From JBBWZH01 sp035544115 (GTDB lineage Bacteria; Actinomycetota; Actinomycetes; Mycobacteriales; CADCTP01), in assembly GCA_963714145.1 (NCBI GenBank), contig OY970235.1, forward strand, positions 1 to 64,000: a stretch of DNA of 64,000 nucleotides, written 5' to 3'. The notes under the pieces were generated by a model. It saw only the letters and a list, made by a program, of their open reading frames with translations, was not told the DNA's origin and searched no databases. The translations under genes and the position numbers were made by a program. Below are positions 1 to 7,634 of the stretch, piece by piece. The number at the start of each line of letters is the position of its first letter. Position 1 is the stretch's first letter.

Positions 1-228
1 GGCCAGCACCGACTCGGTACCGTCCAGCGCGACCACCCGGGCCTCGGCCGGTAGTGCCGCGGCCAGCGCCAGCGCCATCCCGGCGCCACCGCAGCCGACG
101 TCCAGCGCGAGCCGGTCGCCGGGCCGGGCCAGCGTCGCGGCCATCGAGGCGTACCAGCCGGCATCGTCCTGGGCGATGCCGGCCAGCCGCTTCGCGTCGA
201 CCCCCCAGTCGATCTCGTACTCGGTCAC
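1..228 (-). CDS. Class I SAM-dependent methyltransferase, N-terminal part (runs off window)
   Basis: Translating the minus strand from the GTG at 226-228 gives 76 residues beginning VTEYEIDWGVDAKRLAG and continuing to the window edge. The stretch LALDVGCGGAGMALALA, about residues 40-56, is the glycine-rich motif I of Rossmann-fold methyltransferases, and VVALDGTE further on fits motif II with an acidic residue for the ribose hydroxyls. Methyl acceptor unknown: the substrate-binding half lies outside the window. The 213 bp between this start and the S66 peptidase stop show no other convincing gene. Confidence 0.7.
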   Translation of the reverse strand, partial: MTEYEIDWGVDAKRLAGIAQDDAGWYASMAATLARPGDRLALDVGCGGAGMALALAAALPAEARVVALDGTESVLA

Positions 229-441
229 GAGGCGGCCGCCGTCGTGAGCATCGCCGGGAGCGCCAGCACGCGAGCCGCGGGGTTCCCACGGCACGCGGAA
301 GCGTGCTGCGCGCCCCGGCGAGCGGAGCCCGCCGAGCGGGGGGTGCGCCCCGCCCGCGGCGCGTTCTCGTGGGGTGCAGGTGCGGAGCGCAGGAGGCCGC
401 CGGGGTACCCGTTCATGCCCGCAGCGTATGGCGCCGCCGGA

Positions 442-1440
442 TCAGCCGGCGCGCAGGCCGAGCCGGTTGCCCGCCGGGTCGCCCGGGTCGACGAACAGGT
501 CGGCCGTGCCGCCGATCGGGACCGTCGCCATCGGGCTGGTGTGCCCGACGTCGATGTTGGCCAGCACCGGCTTGCCGGCCAGCGCCGGCTGGTTGCCGAC
601 GATCTGGTCGAGCAACTCGCGGCTCATCTGGCTGGCCCGCTGGAACCGGCCGATCGCCAGGCCGCGCACCCCGGGCGCGTCCGGGAGCTGCAGCAGCGAG
701 GTGAGGTTGCGGGCGAAGGTGACCACGTCCGACGTCTCGTCGTCCTCGATGACCAGTACGGCGCCGTCCAGCCCGGGCAGGTAGCCGGTGCCCTGCAGCA
801 GGTTCAGCGTGCACAGGTTGCCGCCGACGATCGGGCCGGTGGCCTGGCCGGCCCGCAGCGGCCACCAACCCTCGTTGCGCTCCGGGTGCCGATCGTCCTG
901 GTCGAGGAACCAGCGGTCGTCCGTCCACTCTGGACTGGGACGCAGCTCGACCGGGGCGTCCCGCAGCAGTGCGGCCCGGAACCAGTCGATCGTCTGTCCA
1001 CAGTGGTCACGCATGCCGAAGGTCGACCAATGTGGACCGGACCAGGTGATCATGCCGGCGCGGGCGAGCATCGCGGCCTGCAGTGCGGTGATGTCGGAGA
1101 AGCCGCAGAACACCTTCGGGTTGGCCCGGATCAGGTTCCAGTCCACAAAGGGCAGCAGCTCGTTGCTGTTGAAGCCACCGATCACCGTGCTGACACCGGC
1201 CACCGCCGGGTCGGTGAACGCGTCGTGCAGGTCGGCGATCCGGGCGGCGACCGGGCTGGAGCCGAACGCGTCGACCTCGTCCACGTGCCGGCCGTACGAG
1301 AGCCGCAGCCCCATCCCGGCGAACCGGGCCTCGATCGGCGCCGGATCGACGCGGCCCGTCACGATCGGCCTGGACCGGGCCGGCGCGATCACCCGCAGTT
1401 CGTCCCCGGGGCGCAGCCGGGGCGGGCAGATCAGGTCCAT
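442..1440 (-). CDS. S66-family peptidase (LD-carboxypeptidase / MccF-like)
   Basis: A 332-residue protein, the usual length for the S66 family, which cleaves murein tetrapeptides (LdcA) or inactivates peptide-nucleotide toxins such as microcin C (MccF). The serine protease triad is visible: the nucleophile elbow GFSD near residue 115, Glu in VIEDDE near 232 and His in NIDVGHTSP near 300. The ATG at 1438-1440 was chosen because the homologous PPRLRPGDELRVIAPA region starts right after it; a longer upstream extension is low-complexity and unlike the family. No signal peptide, so it probably acts in the cytoplasm. It is divergent from the lasso cluster. A self-immunity role there is conceivable but only inferred from position. 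Confidence 0.85.
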   Translation of the reverse strand: MDLICPPRLRPGDELRVIAPARSRPIVTGRVDPAPIEARFAGMGLRLSYGRHVDEVDAFGSSPVAARIADLHDAFTDPAVAGVSTVIGGFNSNELLPFVDWNLIRANPKVFCGFSDITALQAAMLARAGMITWSGPHWSTFGMRDHCGQTIDWFRAALLRDAPVELRPSPEWTDDRWFLDQDDRHPERNEGWWPLRAGQATGPIVGGNLCTLNLLQGTGYLPGLDGAVLVIEDDETSDVVTFARNLTSLLQLPDAPGVRGLAIGRFQRASQMSRELLDQIVGNQPALAGKPVLANIDVGHTSPMATVPIGGTADLFVDPGDPAGNRLGLRAG

Positions 1441-1617
1441 GCGGGCGGACGGTAGCGGTCCGGACCCGGCGCGACCATCGACTTTGTCGGCTGCCGGCGC
1501 GGGCCCGGAGCGCCCGGGGACGCATGGCGTGCTCGGCCGCCGGCTGCACCGTCGACCCGGATCGCGCTGCTCGCGCACGCCGCAGGGCTCGCCTGACACC
1601 GTCCGCAAGCTGGGGCT

Positions 1618-1650
1618 ATCACTGTGTGATACTACTATCGTGACACAGTG
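1618..1650 (+). promoter_or_regulatory. Inverted repeats over the start of the lasso cluster
   Basis: ATCAC-TGT-GTGAT at 1618-1630 is a perfect 5-bp inverted repeat. A second pair, CACTGTGT (1620-1627) and ACACAGTG (1643-1650), has 8-bp perfect arms 15 bp apart and spans the GTG start at 1640. The block is much more AT-rich than its surroundings. TACTAT at 1633-1638 resembles an actinobacterial -10 box. It could be an operator or a structure that hides the start codon; the sequence does not decide which. Confidence 0.5.
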
Positions 1651-4180
1651 CGATCGGGGGAGTGGGTCCGGCTGGACAGCCACCCACCGCGCGCTGGCCG
1701 CCGCCGTGGCCGCCGGCCTTGGCCTGCCGGCGGACGTCCCGCCCGGTCCGGTTGACTGGACCTGGTTCGAGCAGTTGCTGCGGCGGCACCGGGTGGCGCC
1801 GCTGGTACACCGCGGCGGCCTGGCCCGGCTCGGTGCACCAGCCGACCTGGTGGCCCGGGTCGGCGACCAGGCCCGGGATGCGGCGGTCCGGGCGCTGGCG
1901 CAGCTGGGCCTGCTCACCGAGCTGCTCAGCGGGCTGCGCGCCGCCGGCATCGACGTGCTGGTGCTGAAGGGCCTGCCGCTGGCCCAGGCCGGCTACGGCG
2001 ACCCGGCCGTCCGCGACCCGGGCGACATCGACCTGCTGGTCCCGCCTGGCCAGGTGGCCGCGACCGCCGAACTGCTGATCGGGCTCGGGCTGGAGGTGGC
2101 GTCCTGGCCGAACGGCCCGGCCCCGACGCTGATCCGGCCGGCCCTGGCGTGGGCGGCCGACCTGCCCGCGCTCAGCGAGATCAGCTTCACCGGCGCGAGC
2201 ACCCGGATCGACCTGCACTGGCGGCTGTTCGAGAACCGGGCGCTGTTCCCGGTGCGGCCGGCCTGGCTGACCCGGCCGGCGCTGGTCCAGGTCGGCCCGG
2301 TGTCGGTGCCGGTGCTGCCGCCCGACCAGCTCTGGCCGTACCTGGCGGTGCACGGCACCAAGCACGCCTGGCGCCGGCTCAAGTGGTTGGCCGACGTCCC
2401 GGCGCTGGCCGGCTGGCGGCCGGTGGGTCCGACAGCCGGGGCGCCCGCCGGCCCGCCTCCGGACGCGGCTGGTCCGCCGGACGCCGACCCGCGGCCGGGT
2501 CGGGACGCCGGCCAGTATCGGGACGCCGCTGGTCTGGCGGACGCCGACCCGCGGTCGGGTCGGGAAGCCGGCCGGTATCGGGACGCCGCTGGTCTGGCGG
2601 CCGCCAGCCTGGCCGCCCCGCAGTCGGGTCGGCGAGCTGACCGGTATCGGGACGCGGCTGGTCTGGCGGCCGCCGGCCCGGCCGCCCCGGGTCGGCGAGC
2701 CGATCGGTACCGGGATCCGGCTGCCGGACCGGCCGAGTCGCGGCCCGGTCGGCGAGCCGACTGGTATCGGGACCCGGCCGTCGATCGCGCCGACCCGCGG
2801 CCCGGGCCGGCCCCGCATCGGGACGCGGCTGTCCGGCCGGCCGGGTGGCCGGTGGGCGCGTGGCCGGGTGCCCGGGCGGGCGGGCCGGCCGAATCGGGGG
2901 CGGAGCGGTCGGTCGCCACCGCGCTGCTGGTGGCCGAGGCGGTGTTCGGGCCGTTCCTGCCGGTCGAGCAGCGGCGTTGGGCGGACGGGGTGCCGGGCAC
3001 CGCGGTGCTGCGGCGCCGGGCGCTGGCGGCGCTCGGCGCCAGCGCCGACCCGGACGAGTCGATCGGCCCGCGCCAGCTCGCCGGTCACCTGCACGCCCGG
3101 CTCGCGCTGCGACCGGACTCCGGCTTCCGCCGCGAGGAGGCCCGGAACTGGCTCATCCTGGCCGGCCGGGCCCAGCTCGTCCCCGACCCGCCGGCCCGCG
3201 TGCTGCTCGCCGGCCCGGCCCGGTGGACCGCCCGGCACGCCCACCCGCCCGGCGCCGGGCGGGCCTGGCGGCGCGGGCCGTCCGGGCTCCAGCTGCCCGG
3301 CCGGTCGGCCGGCGACGGCGATCGGCGGTTCTGGTCCGGGGCGGGCGGACCGGCCCCGGACCCGCCGGCGGACCGGCAACCGCTCCGGGCGGCGGCCGGC
3401 TGGCCGGTCCGGGCGGGTGCGGCCGGGCGGCGGGTGCGGTCCCGGCTCGGCTGGGCACTGCTGGACCGGCGCTGGGGGCGATGGCTGGTACGGCACGCCG
3501 CGGGGGTGTACCGGCGGACCGACCGGCTGGCCGGGCTGGCCCGGCTCGGCGCCGGCCGGCGCGGGCTGCTGCTGGAGGCGGTGCTCGAACTGGCCCGCGC
3601 CTCGGTGGAGCTGGTACTGCTGCCGTCCGACCGGATCGTGCCGCGGCTGGGGGAGCGGGCCGGTGCGGTGGAGCCGGCGGTGGGGCTGGAGCAGTCCCGG
3701 ATGGCGGCCCGGACCGGGTCGGCGGTGGCGGCCGCGGCCCGCCGGCTGCCCTGGCGGCCGACCTGCCTGCGGCAGGCGGTGGCCGCCGGCCGGATGCTGC
3801 GCCGCCGCGGCGTCGCCAGCCGGATCCACCTGGGCGTGGCCACCGGCGTGGTCACCGGCGGGGCCACTGGTGGGACCAACGGCGCGGCCACTGGCGGGGC
3901 CGCCGGCAGGGCTGGCGCCGGGGTGACCGGCGGGCCGACGGCGCTGACCGCGCACGCCTGGCTCACGGTCGGCGGCCGCACCGTGCTCGGCGGCGGCCCG
4001 GTTGACCAGTTCACCCCGGTGGCGACCTTCGCCGCCGGAGCCGCCACGCCTGCCCGCCGGGCCGGGCCGGGTGGTCCCGGTGGCCCGGCCGGCTCTGCCG
4101 GTTCCGCCGGTTCCGGCGGGGGCGGCTGGAGCGGCGGGGGCGGCCCGGGTGGTGGCGCGGCGGCGGGGTGCGGCGGGTGA
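1640..4180 (+). CDS. Lasso peptide nucleotidyltransferase fused to B2 leader peptidase
   Basis: One uninterrupted 846-residue frame holds two proteins that are normally separate. Residues about 35-270 resemble the nucleotidyltransferase family found in lasso clusters, with LKGLPLA near 109 and RDPGDIDLL near 125-133, whose aspartates would bind metal. Residues about 275-400 are a degenerate RDAAGLADADPRPGR-type repeat, after which the nucleotidyltransferase C-terminal part resumes. Residues about 600-800 match the transglutaminase-like lasso leader peptidase (B2): PWRPTCLRQA supplies Cys709, LTAHAWL supplies His772 and GGPVDQFTP the acidic partner. A Gly/Ser-rich tail ends the protein. The GTG at 1640 is the last start before the conserved region and has a poor ribosome site. 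The stop overlaps the cyclase gene start (GTGA). A hidden internal start for a free B2 cannot be excluded. Confidence 0.75.
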   Translation: MTQCDRGSGSGWTATHRALAAAVAAGLGLPADVPPGPVDWTWFEQLLRRHRVAPLVHRGGLARLGAPADLVARVGDQARDAAVRALAQLGLLTELLSGLRAAGIDVLVLKGLPLAQAGYGDPAVRDPGDIDLLVPPGQVAATAELLIGLGLEVASWPNGPAPTLIRPALAWAADLPALSEISFTGASTRIDLHWRLFENRALFPVRPAWLTRPALVQVGPVSVPVLPPDQLWPYLAVHGTKHAWRRLKWLADVPALAGWRPVGPTAGAPAGPPPDAAGPPDADPRPGRDAGQYRDAAGLADADPRSGREAGRYRDAAGLAAASLAAPQSGRRADRYRDAAGLAAAGPAAPGRRADRYRDPAAGPAESRPGRRADWYRDPAVDRADPRPGPAPHRDAAVRPAGWPVGAWPGARAGGPAESGAERSVATALLVAEAVFGPFLPVEQRRWADGVPGTAVLRRRALAALGASADPDESIGPRQLAGHLHARLALRPDSGFRREEARNWLILAGRAQLVPDPPARVLLAGPARWTARHAHPPGAGRAWRRGPSGLQLPGRSAGDGDRRFWSGAGGPAPDPPADRQPLRAAAGWPVRAGAAGRRVRSRLGWALLDRRWGRWLVRHAAGVYRRTDRLAGLARLGAGRRGLLLEAVLELARASVELVLLPSDRIVPRLGERAGAVEPAVGLEQSRMAARTGSAVAAAARRLPWRPTCLRQAVAAGRMLRRRGVASRIHLGVATGVVTGGATGGTNGAATGGAAGRAGAGVTGGPTALTAHAWLTVGGRTVLGGGPVDQFTPVATFAAGAATPARRAGPGGPGGPAGSAGSAGSGGGGWSGGGGPGGGAAAGCGG
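2461..2836 (+). repeat. In-frame degenerate tandem repeat inside the nucleotidyltransferase-B2 gene
   Basis: Six to seven copies of a 51-69 bp unit, each beginning GGGACGC(C/G)GCTGGTC or a close variant and ending near CCGGTATC. Copy lengths differ by multiples of three, so the reading frame is kept and the protein shows repeats of about 17-23 residues ending in (R/Q)YRDAAGL. The repeat splits the nucleotidyltransferase between its catalytic and C-terminal parts. Confidence 0.85.
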
Positions 4181-6180
4181 GCGCGATCTGTGGGGCGGTC
4201 GGGCTGGACGGGCAACCGGTCGAGGTGCGCGACATCGAGCCGATGCTGGCGGCGTCGGCGGGGCTGGGCCCGGACGGCCGGGCCGGCTGGTCCGGCCGGG
4301 CCGGCGGGCTCGGCGTGGCGGTCGGGGTGGCGCGCCGGCACCGGGTGCCGGAGGACGCGGCGGACCGGCAGCCGCTCGCCGGCGCCGACGGCGTCGTGCT
4401 GGCCGCGGACGTGGTGCTGGCCAACCGGGGCGAGCTGGCCAGGCGGCTCGGCCTCCGGGACCGTCCGGATGTCCCGGACAGCGCGCTGGTGCTCGCCGCC
4501 TACCTGCGCTGGGGCGTCGACTGCCTGTCCCGGCTGAGCGGTGACTTCGCGCTGGCCGTCGTGGACCCGCGCCGCGGCGGCGTGCTGCTGGCCCGCGACC
4601 AGGTCGGCATCCGGCCGCTGCATGTGCACGTCGGGCCGGGCCGGCTGGTGTTCGCGTCCACCGCGCTGGCGTTGGCCGGGTACCTGGGGGCGTCCGCCGA
4701 GATCGACCTGACCAGGCTGGCCGGGTATCTGGCCGGGGTACCGTCGGCCGGCCGCAGCTGGATCGCCGGGGTGGAGCCGGTCGAGCCCGGCGGCGCGATC
4801 TGGGTGCGCCCCGGCGGTACCCGGCGCTGGCGGTACTGGTCCGCCGAGCGCCCGGTCGCAGCCGGGGTGCCGACCGGCGAGCAGGTCGGCGAGCTGCGGG
4901 CGGCGTTCGACCGGGCGGTCCGGGGCCGGCTGCGGCGTACCGGCGGGGTCGGCGTCGCGCTGTCCGGCGGGTTGGACTCGACCTCCGTCGCGGCCACGGC
5001 GGCGGCCGCGCTGGCCCCGGCGCCGGTGCACACGTACACCTCGGTGCCGCCGGCCGGCTGGGACCCGGGCCGCGGCGTCGAGCTGGCCGGTTTCGAGCCG
5101 GACGAGCGGCACCTGGTCGTCGACCTGGCCGGCCGCTACCCGAACCTGCGCACCAGGTTCATCGACGCGGTCGGGGCGCCGTTCCTGGCCGGATACAACG
5201 AGATCTTCGCGCTCGGCGGCGTCCCGCCGCGCAACCCGTGCAACGTGACCTGGCTGGGCCGGATCCACCGCGCCGCCGTGGCCGACGGCGCCCGCACCCT
5301 GCTCACCGGGTCCCGGGGCAACCTGTACTTCTCCGCCGACGACCCGGGCTGGCTGGTCGCGCTGCTGCGCCGCGGCCGGCTCGGGCCGGCCACCCGGGAG
5401 CTGCGCGGTTGGGCCGCGGCGTCCGGCGGCTCGGCCTGGCAGGTGTTGCGCGCGTCGGTGCTGCCGGCGCTGCTGCCGGCCACGGTACGGGACGCCGCCC
5501 GGGCCTGGCCGGGCCCGGCGCCGCGGCCAGGGTGCCGGGGCGGCGTCGACCTGGCCGAGCGGTGGTTCGCCGGCGACGCGCTGCGGCCGGAGCTGCGTGA
5601 CCACCTGGACGTGGAGCTGGCCGAGCTGGCCGAGCGGATCGCCGCGGCGCCGCGGGAGATGTCGGCGCTCGGGTTGCGCACCCAGGCCGCGGCGGCTGAG
5701 CTGCACGCCGCCACCCAGGCCAGGTACGGGATGCACGCGGCCGACCCGACCGCGGATGTCCGGGTGATCGAGCTGTGCGCGGCCCAGCCCGGCTGGGTCC
5801 GCCGCCGGGACGGCCTGGCCCGGGCCGGCTGCCGGGCCGCGATGGCCGACCGGTTGCCCGACTCGATCCGGCTGCGCACCGCGCGCGGCGCGCAGCTGCC
5901 CGACTGGCTGGACCGGATGACCGACGCCCGGGCCGAGCTGGCCGCCGAGGTGCGGGCCACCAGCGAGCACCCGGCGACCCGCCGGCTGATCGACGTCGAC
6001 CTGCTGGCCGCCGCGATCCGCGACTGGCCGGCCGGGCCGGACCCGCACCGGGTGCTGACCCGCACCTACCGGGTCGTGCTGCTGCGCTCGCTGGTGGCCA
6101 GCCGCTACCTGCGTTGGTTCGCCGACCGTCCGCCGACAACGGTTGGTGACGAGATGCGGTCCGAACTTCACTCTATGTAA
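4177..6180 (+). CDS. Lasso cyclase (C protein), asparagine synthetase B-like
   Basis: A 667-residue AsnB homologue. In lasso pathways this enzyme adenylates the ring Asp/Glu side chain and closes the macrolactam with the core N-terminus. The N-terminal Ntn-amidotransferase-like half begins VSAICGAVGLDG; the PP-loop SGGLDST near residue 263 marks the synthetase half. I start it at the GTG overlapping the upstream stop (GTGA) because CGAVGLDG aligns with the family's N-terminus. The cysteine is residue 5, not the residue after the initiator, so it cannot become an N-terminal nucleophile without unusual processing. Loss of glutaminase activity is common in lasso cyclases. Its last codons overlap the candidate promoter of the precursor genes. 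Confidence 0.9.
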   Translation: MSAICGAVGLDGQPVEVRDIEPMLAASAGLGPDGRAGWSGRAGGLGVAVGVARRHRVPEDAADRQPLAGADGVVLAADVVLANRGELARRLGLRDRPDVPDSALVLAAYLRWGVDCLSRLSGDFALAVVDPRRGGVLLARDQVGIRPLHVHVGPGRLVFASTALALAGYLGASAEIDLTRLAGYLAGVPSAGRSWIAGVEPVEPGGAIWVRPGGTRRWRYWSAERPVAAGVPTGEQVGELRAAFDRAVRGRLRRTGGVGVALSGGLDSTSVAATAAAALAPAPVHTYTSVPPAGWDPGRGVELAGFEPDERHLVVDLAGRYPNLRTRFIDAVGAPFLAGYNEIFALGGVPPRNPCNVTWLGRIHRAAVADGARTLLTGSRGNLYFSADDPGWLVALLRRGRLGPATRELRGWAAASGGSAWQVLRASVLPALLPATVRDAARAWPGPAPRPGCRGGVDLAERWFAGDALRPELRDHLDVELAELAERIAAAPREMSALGLRTQAAAAELHAATQARYGMHAADPTADVRVIELCAAQPGWVRRRDGLARAGCRAAMADRLPDSIRLRTARGAQLPDWLDRMTDARAELAAEVRATSEHPATRRLIDVDLLAAAIRDWPAGPDPHRVLTRTYRVVLLRSLVASRYLRWFADRPPTTVGDEMRSELHSM

Positions 6181-6195
6181 CTCATGTGGCATGAT
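6167..6195 (+). promoter_or_regulatory. Candidate promoter for the lasso precursor genes
   Basis: TTCACT at 6167-6172 and CATGAT at 6190-6195 are 17 bp apart and each match the -35/-10 consensus at four of six positions. They straddle the stop codon of the cyclase gene, 38 bp before the first precursor start. A separate promoter would let the precursors be made in excess of the enzymes. The motif ACTCTATGTAAC (6170-6181) inside it recurs near other promoters of this cluster. Confidence 0.4.
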
Positions 6196-6233
6196 CACAA
6201 CGACGGCTGAGCCACCAGGCACGGGGGGACGAC

Positions 6234-6398
6234 ATGGACGAACCGGCGACGGTAACCGAGCCGACCGGCACCACTGACGCCGGTCAGCCCGGTCGGGAGA
6301 GGTGGTCGGCGCCGCGGTTGACCCAGCTGGACGCGGCGGCCACCGGGTCCGGTGGGTTCTCCGTCGTCGACGGCGCGGACACCCTGTCGATGTCCTGA
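6234..6398 (+). CDS. Lasso peptide precursor 1
   Basis: A 54-residue ORF directly after the cyclase, with GGGGGGA upstream of its ATG. The second half reads WSAPRLTQLDAAATG then SGGFSVVDGADTLSMS. The leader carries an aromatic-x2-Pro-x-Leu motif recognised by the PqqD-like protein, and a Thr at the penultimate leader position, a hallmark of lasso leaders. Cutting two residues into the T-G pair gives a 16-residue core with Ser1 and Asp8, predicting an 8-residue ring. Cutting at G40 instead would give Gly1-Asp7. The core ends in Ser, the residue that HPr-kinase-like lasso enzymes phosphorylate in paeninodin-type systems. The core sequence matches no lasso peptide I know. Confidence 0.8.
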   Translation: MDEPATVTEPTGTTDAGQPGRERWSAPRLTQLDAAATGSGGFSVVDGADTLSMS

Positions 6399-6445
6399 CC
6401 GCGACCGTGGTCGTCCCGGCGGCAACCGAGCTCAGGAGGAACGAC

Positions 6446-6595
6446 GTGACCGAACCGGCCCGCGAGACCGACGTTGCGGCTGACCAGAACCGTCCGGCGC
6501 CATGGACGGCACCCCGGTTGGCCCGGCTGGACGCGGCGGCCACCGCCAACGGCGGGATAGCCGGCGACGACGGGGCCGACGCGGCCGCGTCCTGA
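6446..6595 (+). CDS. Lasso peptide precursor 2
   Basis: A 49-residue ORF 47 bp downstream of precursor 1, starting at GTG behind a strong AGGAGGA site. Its leader end, WTAPRLARLDAAATA, aligns position by position with that of precursor 1, so the two arose by duplication. The predicted core is NGGIAGDDGADAAAS (15 residues), with Asn1 and Asp8 closing an 8-residue ring; Gly1-Asp7 is the alternative. Gly2-Gly3, Asp8-Gly9-Ala10-Asp11 and the C-terminal Ser are shared with precursor 1 while the other core residues differ, the pattern expected of two products served by one enzyme set. Asn as core residue 1 is unusual and lowers confidence in the exact cleavage site. Confidence 0.75.
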   Translation: MTEPARETDVAADQNRPAPWTAPRLARLDAAATANGGIAGDDGADAAAS

Positions 6596-6601
6596 CCGGA
6601 C

Positions 6602-6628
6602 GGCCCGCGCCGCGCCGCGACGCGGGCC
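6602..6628 (+). terminator. Hairpin after the lasso precursors
   Basis: GGCCCGCG (6602-6609) pairs perfectly with CGCGGGCC (6621-6628) around an 11-nt loop, 7 bp after the second precursor stop and before the convergent kinase gene end. There is no T-tract, as is usual for GC-rich actinobacterial terminators. Confidence 0.55.
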
Positions 6629-6678
6629 ACCGGCGTACATGACCCGGCTCGCCCCGGCGCGATCGCCCGCAGTCGGTG

Positions 6679-7578
6679 TTACCGGGCCGGGGGTGGCCGC
6701 GCCGCGGCGGGCTGGCGACCAGCGCCCACCGCCTCCACCGCGCTGGCGACCTCGTCGACAGTCCAGCCGCCAGCCGGTCGGGTGAGCACCCAGACCGGCA
6801 GCCGCCGGGCCAGACCGGCGGCCCAACCGAGCAGGTCGGGCCCCCACAGCCGGGACAACAGCCGAACCCGGTAGACGTTCTCCAGCAGCGCCGCCACGCC
6901 GGCCAGATCGCCCGCCGCCACGCCGGCCAGGTCGCCCCGGTGGCTGTCGACGCCGGTCGCGGCCGCCCCGGGGCGGAGCAGGACGACGGCGTGCAGCGAC
7001 ACCGGCTCGTTGTCCCGGGCCGGCAGCGAGAGCTTCGTCAGCCGGCGGTCGACCAGCCGGCTCCCGGTCAGGTCGAGCCCCAGCGCGATCGCGGTGTCCG
7101 GCCAGACGTGCGCCGGCCGGCCGAACGGCACCACCTCTGGCAGGCCGGTACCGGCGGTTCGGATCGGCGAGACGTCGTCGGTGACCAGCCGGTGCCGACG
7201 GCCCTCCAGGGCCAGCGCGGTGGTGGACTTGCCGGCGCCGCTGGGGCCGGCCAGCGCCACCCCGACCGGCCCGATCGCCACCGTCGACGCGTGCAGCGCG
7301 AACTCGCCGCGCTGCGCCAGCACCAGCGCCGCGACCGTGCCGTAGAGAGCATTCGCGAGCAGGCCGGGGTCGCAGCCGACGGCCGGCTCGACGGTGACCT
7401 CGGCCCCGGCCTCGATCGCGAACCGCGCGGCGCCGGCCACGTCCAGGTGGGCCCGGCGCCGGTCCGCGACCAGCCGGGCCTGCCCGGACCAGAGCCGGGC
7501 ATCCAGTGCGGCGCCCTCCGGCGCGGCGCCGACCGGCCCGACCAGCACCTGCGCGCCGCAGACCTGCACCGGGAACAT
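6679..7578 (-). CDS. HPr-kinase-like lasso peptide kinase 1
   Basis: A 299-residue protein with a P-loop GPSGAGKST at 111-119 preceded by FALHASTVAI, the arrangement seen in HPr-kinase-like proteins of lasso clusters. Characterised members phosphorylate, or polyphosphorylate, the C-terminal serine of the lasso precursor; both precursors here end in Ser. TDDVSPI after the P-loop fits the acidic Walker B region. The ATG at 7576-7578 is followed by the conserved core without extra sequence. It is the only lasso-cluster gene on the minus strand apart from the distal PIMT, divergent from kinase 2 across a 56-bp promoter region. It keeps all expected nucleotide-binding residues, unlike its partner, so it is the better candidate for the active enzyme. 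Confidence 0.75.
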   Translation of the reverse strand: MFPVQVCGAQVLVGPVGAAPEGAALDARLWSGQARLVADRRRAHLDVAGAARFAIEAGAEVTVEPAVGCDPGLLANALYGTVAALVLAQRGEFALHASTVAIGPVGVALAGPSGAGKSTTALALEGRRHRLVTDDVSPIRTAGTGLPEVVPFGRPAHVWPDTAIALGLDLTGSRLVDRRLTKLSLPARDNEPVSLHAVVLLRPGAAATGVDSHRGDLAGVAAGDLAGVAALLENVYRVRLLSRLWGPDLLGWAAGLARRLPVWVLTRPAGGWTVDEVASAVEAVGAGRQPAAARPPPAR

Positions 7579-7634
7579 CGGGCCACCCTAGTGGCATAGA
7601 GTGACGATCTCATACTCTCGGTGAGGAGACTGGG
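7579..7634. promoter_or_regulatory. Divergent promoter region between the two kinase genes
   Basis: A 56-bp AT-enriched spacer serves both kinases. GTGGCATAGAGT (7591-7602; reverse complement ACTCTATGCCAC) matches ACTCTATGTAAC at 6170 and ACTCTACGTTAC at 9334. AGAGT and ACTCT here form an inverted repeat across 11 bp. On the minus strand TAGGGT lies 6 nt before the kinase 1 ATG and fits a TANNNT -10 box for a nearly leaderless message. GAGGAG at 7623-7628 is the ribosome site for kinase 2. Confidence 0.45.

Noticed and set aside
229..441. A small minus-strand gene between the methyltransferase and the S66 peptidase
   Set aside because: The possible frame is Ala/Arg-rich, lacks a ribosome site and matches no pattern I know.
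1619..6630. Two very long minus-strand open frames (1619-3955 and 3085-6630) opposite the lasso genes
   Set aside because: They are antisense to genes with clear family motifs, are rich in Arg/Pro/Gly from GC bias and show no domain features.
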